A DNA stretch of 64,000 nucleotides, taken from the NCBI GenBank assembly GCA_029256725.1, contig JAQSXJ010000017.1, positions 55,556-119,555 of the forward strand. Reading direction: 5' to 3'. Below the pieces are notes generated by a model. That model was not told the origin of the DNA and searched no databases. It saw nothing but the letters and a program-made list of their open reading frames with translations. The position numbers and the translations under genes are program-made. Shown piece by piece: positions 45,262 through 54,219 of this stretch (position 1 is the first letter of the stretch; every line of letters begins with the position of its first letter). The DNA is from Anaerocolumna sp. (GTDB lineage Bacteria; Bacillota; Clostridia; Lachnospirales; Lachnospiraceae).

Positions 45262-46381
45262 GGCTCATCCTCTCCTTCACATAATTTTTAACTTTTTCCT
45301 TTAATTCCTCTGTGGGGATGTTTTTAAGAGCCGGATGAAACCAGGCTTCCAGCATTAATTTTTTCGCTTCGGTCTCACTTAATCCTCTGGACATCATATA
45401 GAAAAGTTTATCCTCATCTATCTTTCCGCTGTTTGCTGCATGCTTACCGGATACATTTTCTTCTCCGCATAAGATTAAAGGGACGGATACATTCTTTATG
45501 GTTTTATCAAAGAGCAGGGTATATTCACCTTCCGCACCTTCTGCACCAGAAGCTCCTCTTTTAAAATCAATGGTACCTCTGAATATTTTCTTGCTGCTGT
45601 CCAGCAATGCTCCGTTAATATTCATCTCGCTTTTTGTATTCTTACCATAATGATTAACCACATAATTAAAATCTAAGGATCGGTTCTTATCACCAAAATA
45701 AATGGTATCCACCAAAAACTCACTGTCTTCCCCTTTTAGATCTGCCTGAATGCCGCTTGCCAGATAACCAGCACCTAATTCACACTGGGTAATCCTTATT
45801 TTTCCGCCATCTTTGCATTCTGCTCCTATATTACTCAGATGTACACCGGAATCCGGCAGCAGCTGTATCTGTATAAGGTTTATCAAGGCATTCTTTCCTG
45901 ACATCAGATATAATAACCCGCCATGAAATAACGGCTCTTCTTCTCTTCCCTCATACGTAAGAACCAGGGTCAATTCACTTTCTTCTTCTGCTACTATGAA
46001 TATCTCTTCTGCCAGCGCCGCATTCTCATCATCCAGCAGATTATTTATAAATAGAGGTTCTGATAACTTCTTACCCTTAGGGCAGGTTAAAGTCAGACTT
46101 CTATTTCTGTTATTTTTTATAAATTCTTCCGCATTTTCTCCCATTCCGGTCTGGGGGATTTTCTGAATAGAAAAAGTATTATCTTTTGTTACTACAAGTT
46201 GATCAATGCTCTCTCCTATAAGCTCAGAGACCTTTACAGGTTTAATATCCGGAATTTCCTGTTTGATGTTTAGCTCATTTACACCCAGCCAACGAAAAGT
46301 CTTCATAGGCAGCTTATTGGTATCTTTTAATTCCAGTATCATCGTTTTCCCCATTTCCGCGCTGCTTTTTCTTCCTATCAT
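45242..46381 (-). CDS. sufD: Fe-S cluster assembly scaffold protein SufD
   Basis: A 379-aa beta-helix scaffold protein paralogous to SufB; DGGKIRITQCELGAG and FKRGASGAEGAEGEYTLLF are in the core. The C-terminal LFYMMSRGLSETEAKKLMLEAWF is shared with SufB. No good ribosome site precedes the ATG at 46381; in-frame ATGs at 46354 and 46342 (MILELKDTN) are alternatives. It lies 29 bp after sufB. Confidence 0.9.
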   Translation of the reverse strand: MIGRKSSAEMGKTMILELKDTNKLPMKTFRWLGVNELNIKQEIPDIKPVKVSELIGESIDQLVVTKDNTFSIQKIPQTGMGENAEEFIKNNRNRSLTLTCPKGKKLSEPLFINNLLDDENAALAEEIFIVAEEESELTLVLTYEGREEEPLFHGGLLYLMSGKNALINLIQIQLLPDSGVHLSNIGAECKDGGKIRITQCELGAGYLASGIQADLKGEDSEFLVDTIYFGDKNRSLDFNYVVNHYGKNTKSEMNINGALLDSSKKIFRGTIDFKRGASGAEGAEGEYTLLFDKTIKNVSVPLILCGEENVSGKHAANSGKIDEDKLFYMMSRGLSETEAKKLMLEAWFHPALKNIPTEELKEKVKNYVKERMSHVSSLQ

Positions 46382-46409
46382 GTGCCCAGCGCAGACACAA
46401 CTTTTATTT

Positions 46410-47822
46410 CTATCCTATACTGCCTTCCATTTCAAGGCGTATCAGCTGATTCATCTCAAGTGCATATTCCAAAGGAAGTTCTTTTGCAATAGGTTCAGCA
46501 AATCCACTAACAATCATGGCTCTGGCATCTGCTTCACTTAAACCTCTGCTCATAAGATAAAAAATCGTGTCATCACTAATCCTGCCTATCTTAGCTTCAT
46601 GTCCAATGTCAACATTATCGTTTCGAATATCCATAACTGGAATGGTATCAGAACGTGATTTAGAATCTAACATTAAGGATTCGCAGGATACTGCACACTT
46701 GGCACCATCCGCTTCTGTTCCCATAACAACCGCACTTCTAAAAGTGCTTGTTCCGCCATCCTTGGATATTGACTTTGAACTCATGTGTGAAGATGTGTTA
46801 GGAGCAGCATGAACCACCTTAACCCCTGTATCCAAACTCTGACCGTTACCGGCAAAGGTTATACCGGTATATTCCATTTTGGCATTTTCACCCTTTAAGA
46901 TACTCATAGGATACAGATAGGATACTCGGGAGCCAAAAGAACCGGATACCCATTCCATGGTTGCGTCTTTCGCTACCGAAGCACGCTTTGTATTCAGATT
47001 GAACATATTCTTAGACCAGTTTTCAATGGTTGAATAACGAAGCCTTGCGCCTTCTCTGACAAACAGTTCCACACAACCCGCGTGAAGATTGGCTACATTA
47101 TATTTAGGTGCAGAACATCCTTCAATAAAATGCAGATTCGCTCCTTTATCAACTATTATCAGCGTATGCTCGAACTGTCCTGCTCCGGGAGCATTTAAAC
47201 GGAAATAGGATTGCAGAGGAATCTCAACGGATACACCAGGCGGTACATAAACAAAGGAACCACCGCTCCATACCGCTCCGTGTAGAGCCGCAAACTTATG
47301 GTCTCTTGGGGTTACCAGTTTCATAAAATGCTCTTTTACCAAATCCTCATGCTCTCTTAAGGCGCTTTCCATATCCGTATAGATAACACCGAGACTTTTG
47401 ACCTCTTCTCGTACATTATGATACACTACCTCTGAGTCATACTGGGCGCCGACTCCTGCAAGGGAGGTACGCTCAGCCTGGGGTATTCCTAAACGCTCAA
47501 AGGTGTTTTTGATATCCTCAGGTACTTCCTCCCACTTCAGCTGCATCTGTGTGTTCGGTTTGACATAGGTAACAATATCCTCCATATGAAGCCCCTCAAT
47601 ACTTGGTCCCCATACCGGAATATCCAGTTCATTGTATATTTTTAAAGATTTCTGCCTGAACTCTCTCATCCATGCCGGATCATTCTTCTCAAGTGATATG
47701 GAATTAACGATTCCGGATGTCAATCCTCTGGATGCTTTGTAGGAGGCATTAACCTTATCTTTGATGTCATAAATACTTCTGTTAACATCTTCAACATAAG
47801 TCTTATTCTTCATTGTTTCCAT
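46410..47822 (-). CDS. sufB: Fe-S cluster assembly scaffold protein SufB
   Basis: A 470-aa scaffold, the most conserved Suf subunit: AALHGAVWSGGSFVYVPPGVSVEIPLQSYFRLN, HFIEGCSAPKYNVANLHAGCVELFV and DTIFYLMSRGLSEADARAMIVSGFAEPI. It assembles [4Fe-4S] clusters with SufC and SufD. AGAGG precedes the ATG. Confidence 0.97.
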   Translation of the reverse strand: METMKNKTYVEDVNRSIYDIKDKVNASYKASRGLTSGIVNSISLEKNDPAWMREFRQKSLKIYNELDIPVWGPSIEGLHMEDIVTYVKPNTQMQLKWEEVPEDIKNTFERLGIPQAERTSLAGVGAQYDSEVVYHNVREEVKSLGVIYTDMESALREHEDLVKEHFMKLVTPRDHKFAALHGAVWSGGSFVYVPPGVSVEIPLQSYFRLNAPGAGQFEHTLIIVDKGANLHFIEGCSAPKYNVANLHAGCVELFVREGARLRYSTIENWSKNMFNLNTKRASVAKDATMEWVSGSFGSRVSYLYPMSILKGENAKMEYTGITFAGNGQSLDTGVKVVHAAPNTSSHMSSKSISKDGGTSTFRSAVVMGTEADGAKCAVSCESLMLDSKSRSDTIPVMDIRNDNVDIGHEAKIGRISDDTIFYLMSRGLSEADARAMIVSGFAEPIAKELPLEYALEMNQLIRLEMEGSIG

Positions 47823-47883
47823 AATTACCTCTCAATCCTGCCGCTTACACGGCTTACAATCTAACTGATCAAATAGCCTCAAG

Positions 47884-48624
47884 TTATTTATGAAGTGCCT
47901 TAAAGCCTTTGCGATTCACTGCCTCAATAAGCTCTGCCCCGCCGGTCATGGTCAGTTTTCCTTCTGAAAGAATATGAACATAATCAACATCCAGATATTC
48001 CAGAATCTTAGTATTATGTGTTATAATAAGAAGCGCATTCTGCTTATTTTTAAAGGCTTTAACTCCTTTTGAGACAATTTTGACAGCATCTACATCAAGA
48101 CCGGAATCCGTCTCATCCAGTATGGCAAGCTTGGGATTTAACATAAGCATCTGGAGGATTTCTGACTTCTTCTTCTCTCCTCCGGAAAATCCAACATTTA
48201 GATATCTGTCTGCATATTCTCTGTCCATGCCAAGATTTTCCATCGTCTTACTCAGCTCTTTCCGATAAGCCATTATTTTAGGCAGTTTGCCGTCAATAGC
48301 TGTTTTGGAGGATCTTAAGAAGCTTTCAAGGCTTACTCCCGTTAATTCTTCCGGATTCTGAAAGGATAAAAATAATCCTTTCTTTGCCCTAATATCAGTT
48401 TTTTCATTCGTGATATCCTCACCTTCAAAGAGGATCTCTCCTTCTTCTACTATATATTTTGAATGCCCCATGATAGAATAGCCAAGGGTAGACTTACCTG
48501 CTCCGTTTGGCCCCATTATTACATGGACTTCTCCTTTGTTTACCGTAAGATTCAATCCATTTAATATTTCCTTATTCTCTACACTCACTCTGAGCCCTTT
48601 AATTTCAAGTAATTTCTCTGACAT
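47884..48624 (-). CDS. sufC: Fe-S cluster assembly ATPase SufC
   Basis: A 246-aa ABC-type ATPase of the SufBCD complex. Walker A GPNGAGKST, signature VGFSGGEKKKSEILQML, Walker B LAILDETDSGLD and TGVSLESFLR specific to SufC. The ORF track runs to 48732, but MSEKLLEIKGLRVSVENKEIL at 48624 is the family start. The nearest AAAGG lies 14 bases away, so initiation is not well defined. First gene of the suf operon. Confidence 0.94.
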   Translation of the reverse strand: MSEKLLEIKGLRVSVENKEILNGLNLTVNKGEVHVIMGPNGAGKSTLGYSIMGHSKYIVEEGEILFEGEDITNEKTDIRAKKGLFLSFQNPEELTGVSLESFLRSSKTAIDGKLPKIMAYRKELSKTMENLGMDREYADRYLNVGFSGGEKKKSEILQMLMLNPKLAILDETDSGLDVDAVKIVSKGVKAFKNKQNALLIITHNTKILEYLDVDYVHILSEGKLTMTGGAELIEAVNRKGFKALHK

Positions 48625-48798
48625 GTATACATCACTGACCTTTCTACATAATTTTAGCAGCTTATTAATTCCTACCGTTTTAATTCCCACTAATTTAATC
48701 CCTATTATAATACTCGGATATAATCTTTGCAAGCCCTAAATCATCCTTAATTGCATTTCTCTGCCAATAACACGTTTTTTTTACTGGCCTTACAGAAC

Positions 48799-48896
48799 AG
48801 AAAAAGTCCTGTGATATTCTTATCTTTACACTTTGAAAGCCATTTATCTCTCAAGTGAAAAGACGAAATACCATAGGACTTTTTCTCTTTCACAGA
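48799..48896 (-). terminator. Long hairpin terminator after the small-protein genes
   Basis: AGAAAAAGTCCT (48799-48810) and AGGACTTTTTCT (48885-48896) are perfect arms around an imperfect inner stem (CTTTTCACTTG against CAAAGTGTAAAG). It lies just after the 56-aa gene stop and upstream of sufC. Confidence 0.7.
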
Positions 48897-48904
48897 TTCT
48901 TAGT

Positions 48905-49075
48905 CTACCATTTTCCGTCAAATTTTATGGGATTAGCCTTTTCATGCCCACTTTTCGCCTTACCCTGAATCTCCGGTACAGGCTTCTCATCATTTTTCTT
49001 ACCCTTATATCCTATATGCTCCATTGTTCCATGGGGTTCTTTTGGGTCCGGGCGTCTCATTCCTGCTTTCGCCAT
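48905..49075 (-). CDS. Small hydrophilic protein, 56 aa (absent from ORF track)
   Basis: An excellent AAAGGAGG site lies seven bases before the ATG. The product starts MAKAGMRRPDPKEPHGTMEH and is Lys/Pro/Gly-rich without hydrophobic segments. I do not know the family. Its composition resembles minor small spore proteins, which is only a hint. It is the second of a pair of tiny genes on the same strand. Confidence 0.75.
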   Translation of the reverse strand: MAKAGMRRPDPKEPHGTMEHIGYKGKKNDEKPVPEIQGKAKSGHEKANPIKFDGKW

Positions 49076-49111
49076 ATCAATCCCTCCTTTGTCTCTTATA
49101 ACAGCATATGC

Positions 49112-49246
49112 TTACACATCATTATGCTCCGTTGATTGTTTCTTCGCATTTCTGTTTTGATTCTGGTTTTCTCTGGTTATAGGTGTCTGGTAATTTGCTT
49201 TTTCCATTCTTGCCTTTTTATTATCAGGCTGACTATCTTTTGGCAT
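49112..49246 (-). CDS. Small hydrophilic protein, 44 aa (absent from ORF track)
   Basis: Starts MPKDSQPDNKKARMEKANYQ and is rich in Asn, Gln, Lys and Glu with no hydrophobic core. AAAGGAG lies five bases before the ATG. It is 36 bp upstream of the 56-aa gene and downstream of the S8 protease gene. Composition resembles minor small acid-soluble spore proteins. Function unknown. Confidence 0.7.
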   Translation of the reverse strand: MPKDSQPDNKKARMEKANYQTPITRENQNQNRNAKKQSTEHNDV

Positions 49247-49441
49247 ATTTACTCCTTTCCTGAATAACAAATCCTAGATTTGATATTCCTGAATCCATAG
49301 ATGCAAAGTCTTTAGTTTTTCAACCCAATTACCTCTGTGTGCTTTACCACACGTATTATCAGGAGGTTTCAACATAATCCTCTTTTTTAAATACTTGCAG
49401 GATAAGTATGCTTCTAGAGAAAAAACTTATGCATTTAATTT

Positions 49442-51148
49442 TTATAATGTAGACTCTCCTCTTAAACTGTCAAAAGTCCTGAAAATATCTATCATGCCGA
49501 ATCCCCATACTTTATTGGGATAGGTTTCATTCGTACTTCTTTTTACGCCGCGAATAAGAAATTGCTTTACAGCTGTTGAATCCATATAGATTAATTTACC
49601 GCGCACGAGCCCCCATTCTAAAAGCAGAGCACAAATCCCCGCTGTTACAGCTGCAGACAGACTGGTACCTGTTTTTGATACAAATCCCTCTGAGCTTGGA
49701 CATAGTAGTTCTACCCCAGGTGCCGCTAATTCAGGCTTTATATTATTTAATCGTGTAAATCCTCTCCCTGCATTTAAATAAATGCTCTGATTTCTGTAAT
49801 CATAAGCAGTTACGGTTATTGGAATACCTGCATTTCCTGGTGTTGTTATCGTAGTTTCCGGATTAGGTTTTACAAATCTGGTTGCTTCTCTTACAAAGCC
49901 AGTCATAGGGAGCCAGATATGAAAACCAGTGGTGATATCCTTGATTCCATATACCCTAAAGCGCCATATTCCCGGTGCAGGCTTAACAAACCGCAGAAAT
50001 ATGAGTTGATCTCCGGTTTGAGCTTCTGCTATCAGATAACTTATATATAAGATGGTACTTTCAAACAAAAAACGAATGGTTCTGCTTTCCCCTAGTCTGG
50101 CCGGTATTCTGGGTATGTATTCCCCCGAAGGCGAAGTGATATCAATGGAATATACTCCCGGAGCCTGCCCCCATAATTCCATGGTAAAACCACTCTCCTG
50201 TTCGGCAACATTAACCTCTACTAAATTACTATTGACTGTATCTTCAACGGTACCAAAATAATGATGTCCGGCAGCGCCTTCATTACCCGCTGGTATAACG
50301 ATAACTACTCCATTTCTTTCACCCAGCCTCGAAAGCATGAGACTTATCGGTTCTCTCCCATCATGCCCTCCCATATTCGATCCCAGACCTATACAGATAA
50401 CAATTGGTTTATTCCTTTGTTTTGCTAGATTAACAAGATACAATACACCTGCCATAATATCATTTTCCTGATATGCAACGGTTTCTTTGGGTATAAACAG
50501 ATAATCCCTGATATTATCTTTTGCCCGTTTTAATTTAACTACTGCAATCTCTGATAAGGTTGCAATTCCTGTAAAGTTTTCTACCTGCACTTCACCTCCG
50601 CCCGCCAAACCTGCCAAAGCTGTTCCATGTCCCAGTTCGTCCACACTAGGTACAACCGATAAAGGTGATTCACTTCTTAGCGCCTCATTAATATTATCTT
50701 CTGTGTATACTTTGCCATAGTTGTAAGTCTCAGGTGTTGCTTCCGGATTAACTATGGTCTGATCCCAGATAGATATAATTCTGGTTGTATTGTCACTTTT
50801 TCTGAATACTGAATGGGTATAATCTATTCCCGTATCAACAAACCCAAGAATAACTCCTTCTCCTTGCAGATTAAGTCCGGGTAGTCTGGATAATCTGTTA
50901 AGTCCAACAGCTTCAAGAGTTGGTGATTCCACCAGTCCAAATAATTTAGGTATGGCGGTATAGCCTATATCACCTACTAACCTTTCCTGGACTTTACTGG
51001 CAGGTATATATGCTACTGCATAGGTTTCATCTAATATCTGTATGGTTTCACCATAAACATCTTTTATACGCGAGAGATCTACATCATACTCGATCAATAT
51101 ATCTATATAGTCATTACTGATTATTTTATTCTGCTCTTCCTGCGTCAT
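49442..51148 (-). CDS. S8 (subtilisin) family serine protease, Csp-like, active-site intact
   Basis: A 568-aa protease. Asp in ILGFVDTGIDYTHSVF, His in DELGHGTALAGLAGG and Ser in KTGTSLSAAVTAGICALL complete the triad. An N-terminal prodomain-like region (about 1-95) and a roughly 150-residue jelly-roll insertion between His and Ser are as in clostridial Csp proteases. No signal peptide. In spore formers Csp proteases activate the cortex hydrolase SleC. It is a paralogue of the pseudoprotease at 36093 but lies 12 kb away. Confidence 0.9.
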   Translation of the reverse strand: MTQEEQNKIISNDYIDILIEYDVDLSRIKDVYGETIQILDETYAVAYIPASKVQERLVGDIGYTAIPKLFGLVESPTLEAVGLNRLSRLPGLNLQGEGVILGFVDTGIDYTHSVFRKSDNTTRIISIWDQTIVNPEATPETYNYGKVYTEDNINEALRSESPLSVVPSVDELGHGTALAGLAGGGEVQVENFTGIATLSEIAVVKLKRAKDNIRDYLFIPKETVAYQENDIMAGVLYLVNLAKQRNKPIVICIGLGSNMGGHDGREPISLMLSRLGERNGVVIVIPAGNEGAAGHHYFGTVEDTVNSNLVEVNVAEQESGFTMELWGQAPGVYSIDITSPSGEYIPRIPARLGESRTIRFLFESTILYISYLIAEAQTGDQLIFLRFVKPAPGIWRFRVYGIKDITTGFHIWLPMTGFVREATRFVKPNPETTITTPGNAGIPITVTAYDYRNQSIYLNAGRGFTRLNNIKPELAAPGVELLCPSSEGFVSKTGTSLSAAVTAGICALLLEWGLVRGKLIYMDSTAVKQFLIRGVKRSTNETYPNKVWGFGMIDIFRTFDSLRGESTL

Positions 51149-51320
51149 ATACCCTGCTTGAATACCGTTTTGGTTATATATATGATGTTTTAGTCAAATT
51201 AATATCAAAGGTATCAATAGAAAACAACAAAAAGAGTATGAGATGGCTTTTTACAATTCATCTCATACTCTTTTCTATCATCACTTACTATGCTGATAGC
51301 AGCAAGTTATTATTGATTGA

Positions 51321-53166
51321 TTAATATCTCATAGGAAGGATATTTCCATAATCCTCTAAAGATCCGTTGTTAAAGAAGCAGTCAATAATCTCTCTTCCTA
51401 AAGGATCAAGCTCGTCAGTCTTAAACTTAACCAGCTCATCTTTAAAGAAATCTACTAATAATTTAGCTCCCTTATCATAACCTTCAATTCCTACTTCAGC
51501 CTGAAGTTCCGGACGAAGGAAATCCTGTCTGATAATAACCAAGAATATTGCAACGTGCTTCCACTAACTGCTCAGGCTTGAACTTAGCTCCGCCTCTTCT
51601 TGCAATATACTCCCTGGCTACCCACTGAGGCATGAAACCAACCTCATATACACCGATATGCTGATTCGGTATCAGTACGTATCTGGTATGAGTGGAATGC
51701 TTTACCTGATTAAGCAGCAGGTTAGCCTGTGTTACCATCTTTCCGGTAGCAAAAGGCCAATAGGAACCAACACCTTCACTAGTCATCTTATTGGTAGAAT
51801 TAATACTGGGGTTATTGTAACCTCTGGGAGCTACAAGTCTCCACAGCCATGCAAGTGCAGGAGGAAGTACGTGGAACAAACCAATTACACCATAACTGGG
51901 ATTCTCTTTGGTACAGGGCGGTGTTCTTACACCAAAGCTTCTGATATCAACCTCAGCAAGTTCACTGACTACGTTCTGCACATACTCTCTGGGCAGAATA
52001 ACTCTGGGGTTGGGGCAGGGCTTGCCATCGGAATCAATAATATGCTCCCAAGGAAGGCAGGTTGCCTTCTCTATAGCCTGCATATTAATATATACTAAGG
52101 GTCTTGGCGGCTGAATAAGTATACTCTCCAGCTGAGGAGAATCCCCGTATTTCTTTATGTTATCAAGACGTAAGAACCAGCCATCCTCTGCATCTTTAAC
52201 AACCAGCTTATGGCTTTCATTCTGCATATCTGTATGACAAAGAGCCATATCATCGGTAATTGGACGAAGCTCACAGGCATCCACCAGTTCGATATATGTC
52301 TTTTCTTTGGTAAGGGTGTTCACACCAAGAACAACTTTACCATCTAACTCTCTGTGAATGTTTTCTGTCATTTCACTCTTACCGCCGCCGGATGCACCTT
52401 CATGCATAATAACAATTTCATTATCATAGGGAGTGATAACTTTAACAGTTGAAGCGTGACATGTAGTCCAGCCTTCATTTTCACCTATATTTAAAAGCAC
52501 ACTGTAAATACCTTTTTTGGCACTGGGACCCGGATAAAGATTGTAAGAGAATACTTCATGTACATCATCCAAACGATTATGAACTACAACCTGTTTTCCA
52601 TCAAAATGAGTATGACGGAAAGGAGGTGCAAGATAAACCACCGCTTTGGGTTCAAAGCCGCCTTCGATGTCATTAACGCTTACAAATTCCTGTAAATCTG
52701 CTAAAGCAGCACCAAAGAATCCTGCGTTAACAGGAGCTAAGAGAATAGCTGGATATCCATACTCTCTTCCGCCGGCCATAACAGGTACAATAAAAAGATC
52801 CTGCTTCTTAAGCCATTCAAAAGTCGCTTCTCTTAATTCACTAAAATCTTTTTTGTATAGGTCCTGATATCTGGGTTTATCTGACTCTTTATCATCAGAT
52901 ACCAGATTACAGTCCGGATCTCTTCTTCTCATATAATCTTCCGGATAGTTACCGATAACACCATTTCTACATCTGGTTACGGTAGCTTCCAGAACAGAGC
53001 CTTTGCCTTCCACGTCATATCTTACTTCGAAATCGTTTCCGCCTTCAGGGCCAAAGGAAAGAGCCAGCAATTCCTCTTTTGTAGCAGGGATTACTACGCT
53101 CTTACAACTGTCCAGTATTGCTTGTAATTCTTTAGAAAAATTAAATTTCTGTAACAATTCTTTCAC
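51321..53166 (-). pseudogene. DUF4914 (PEP carboxykinase-like P-loop) gene with a frameshift
   Basis: Two track ORFs (51496-53166 and 51321-51542) are parts of one gene. The first reads to VEARCNILG and then enters noise (YYQTGFPSSG). Skipping one base at about 51543 gives CNI-LVIIRQDFLRPELQAEVG, continuous with the second ORF to a proper end. The joined product would be 614 aa, near the family length. HEGASGGGKSEMTENIHRE is the P-loop. GTG start with AAAGGAT. Function of DUF4914 is unknown. It is a frameshift mutation, a sequence error or, least likely, recoding. Confidence 0.82.
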
Positions 53167-53231
53167 CTAATCATCCTTTCTAGCTATATGCCATCTCTGG
53201 CTATCTGCTATTACAGCTTGTTCTTCATCAG

Positions 53232-53249
53232 ATATGTCAATTGACATAT
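53232..53249. promoter_or_regulatory. 18-bp perfect palindrome in the DUF4914 leader
   Basis: ATATGTCAATTGACATAT is a perfect two-fold symmetric site about 70 bp before the GTG start. It may be an operator; the binder is unknown. Confidence 0.45.
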
Positions 53250-53478
53250 GATTTGTTGTTCAGAGCCATTTAGCATAGTACCGTTCCAACATTTATAAAA
53301 ATCGATCTCCTATGTACCTTAGGGACATCGGTTTCATACAACTTATCGTAAGCTGCTTCTTGCTGTCTGCTGTACTTGTCAACATGTTATTAACCTGTTT
53401 GCCGTCTTAATTCACCAGTTTTCAATTCAATAAGAAGTATGCATTTTTTCAAGAAAAACAGCTTAAATCAGCCCTTTT

Positions 53479-53492
53479 TGTAAACGCTTACT
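53479..53492. promoter_or_regulatory. Candidate CcpA cre site
   Basis: TGTAAACGCTTACT fits the cre consensus TGNAANCGNTNNCA except for the last base. It lies immediately downstream of the -10 box, around the expected start point, a position where CcpA represses. Confidence 0.65.
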
Positions 53493-53501
53493 TTCCTTCC
53501 G

Positions 53502-53530
53502 ATTATAACCCATTTTGTGGGCACTGTCAA
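53502..53530 (-). promoter_or_regulatory. Consensus promoter of the DUF4914 gene
   Basis: Perfect TTGACA (53530-53525), a 17-bp spacer and perfect TATAAT (53507-53502) on the minus strand, giving a leader of about 330 nt. Confidence 0.85.
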
Positions 53531-53820
53531 CCTGCCTTTTTAAGACAAAATGTTATCAGAGCATGAGGAAAGTCTTGAAAATACAGGTTTTTCAAGACTT
53601 TGCATAATTGTATACAATAAAACAATTCATAAATTTAAGAGTGTTTATCAATAATTTAGAATTAGGACATCATAAAAAATTTCGTATTTCTAGCAGCGTA
53701 AATACATGTATTTTTATAAAGATAATTGTATAATTAATTAATACATCTCTCGCTTTCGCTTATCAATTATAAACCGTATTATCCCTTATTTCCTATATCT
53801 TATCCGCTTACCGTAATCAG

Positions 53821-54110
53821 TTAGGCATAATACTTTGCCTGAGCTTTCCAGAGTTTTGCATAAATACCATCTTTCTCTAACAAAATAACATGACCACCTC
53901 TTTCTGCCACCTCACCCTTTTTCAGTACCAGGATATCATCACAAAAACGGCAGCTGCTCATTCCGGCCTGCTCCAGACACCGAAGTACTGAACTTTCATC
54001 ATACTCTTTTACAGCTGCAATATTTTCACCCACAGGAAAAGCAAAAAGCATGAAATCCTGAAATACGTTTCTCCAATAGCTTAAGTTCTGCTTTTCCCAG
54101 TCGTTTCCCT
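53821..54110 (-). pseudogene. ABC exporter ATPase-domain remnant
   Basis: Track ORF 53821-54051 reads MLFAFPVGENIAAVKEYDES and ends RFCDDILVLKKGEVAERGG...GIYAKLWKAQAKYY, both typical of ABC exporter ATPase domains. The frame continues upstream as NLSYWRNVFQDF, the Q-loop region. The stretch that should carry LSGGQ and Walker B is missing, and so are the membrane domain and Walker A. No ribosome site is present. This is a decayed, internally deleted gene end. Confidence 0.75.
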
Positions 54111-54158
54111 TGTATTTACTATGTTTTGATGCACTTTTTAGAAGCCAGTACTAAAACC

Positions 54159-54187
54159 TTGCTATAATATCAATTCTATGCTATAAT
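54159..54187 (+). promoter_or_regulatory. Promoter of the HlyC/CorC gene
   Basis: TTGCTA (54159-54164), a 17-bp spacer and TATAAT (54182-54187), followed by TAGGAGG and the ATG at 54220. Confidence 0.75.
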
Positions 54188-54219
54188 AGACACAAAATTT
54201 TTTAGGAGGAATAATCATA

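Larger units (their letters stand above)
53167..53820. other. Intergenic region upstream of the DUF4914 gene
   Basis: It holds a consensus promoter, a cre-like site and an 18-bp perfect palindrome, all listed separately. From 53560 to 53820 it is AT-rich with nothing recognised. Confidence 0.55.
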
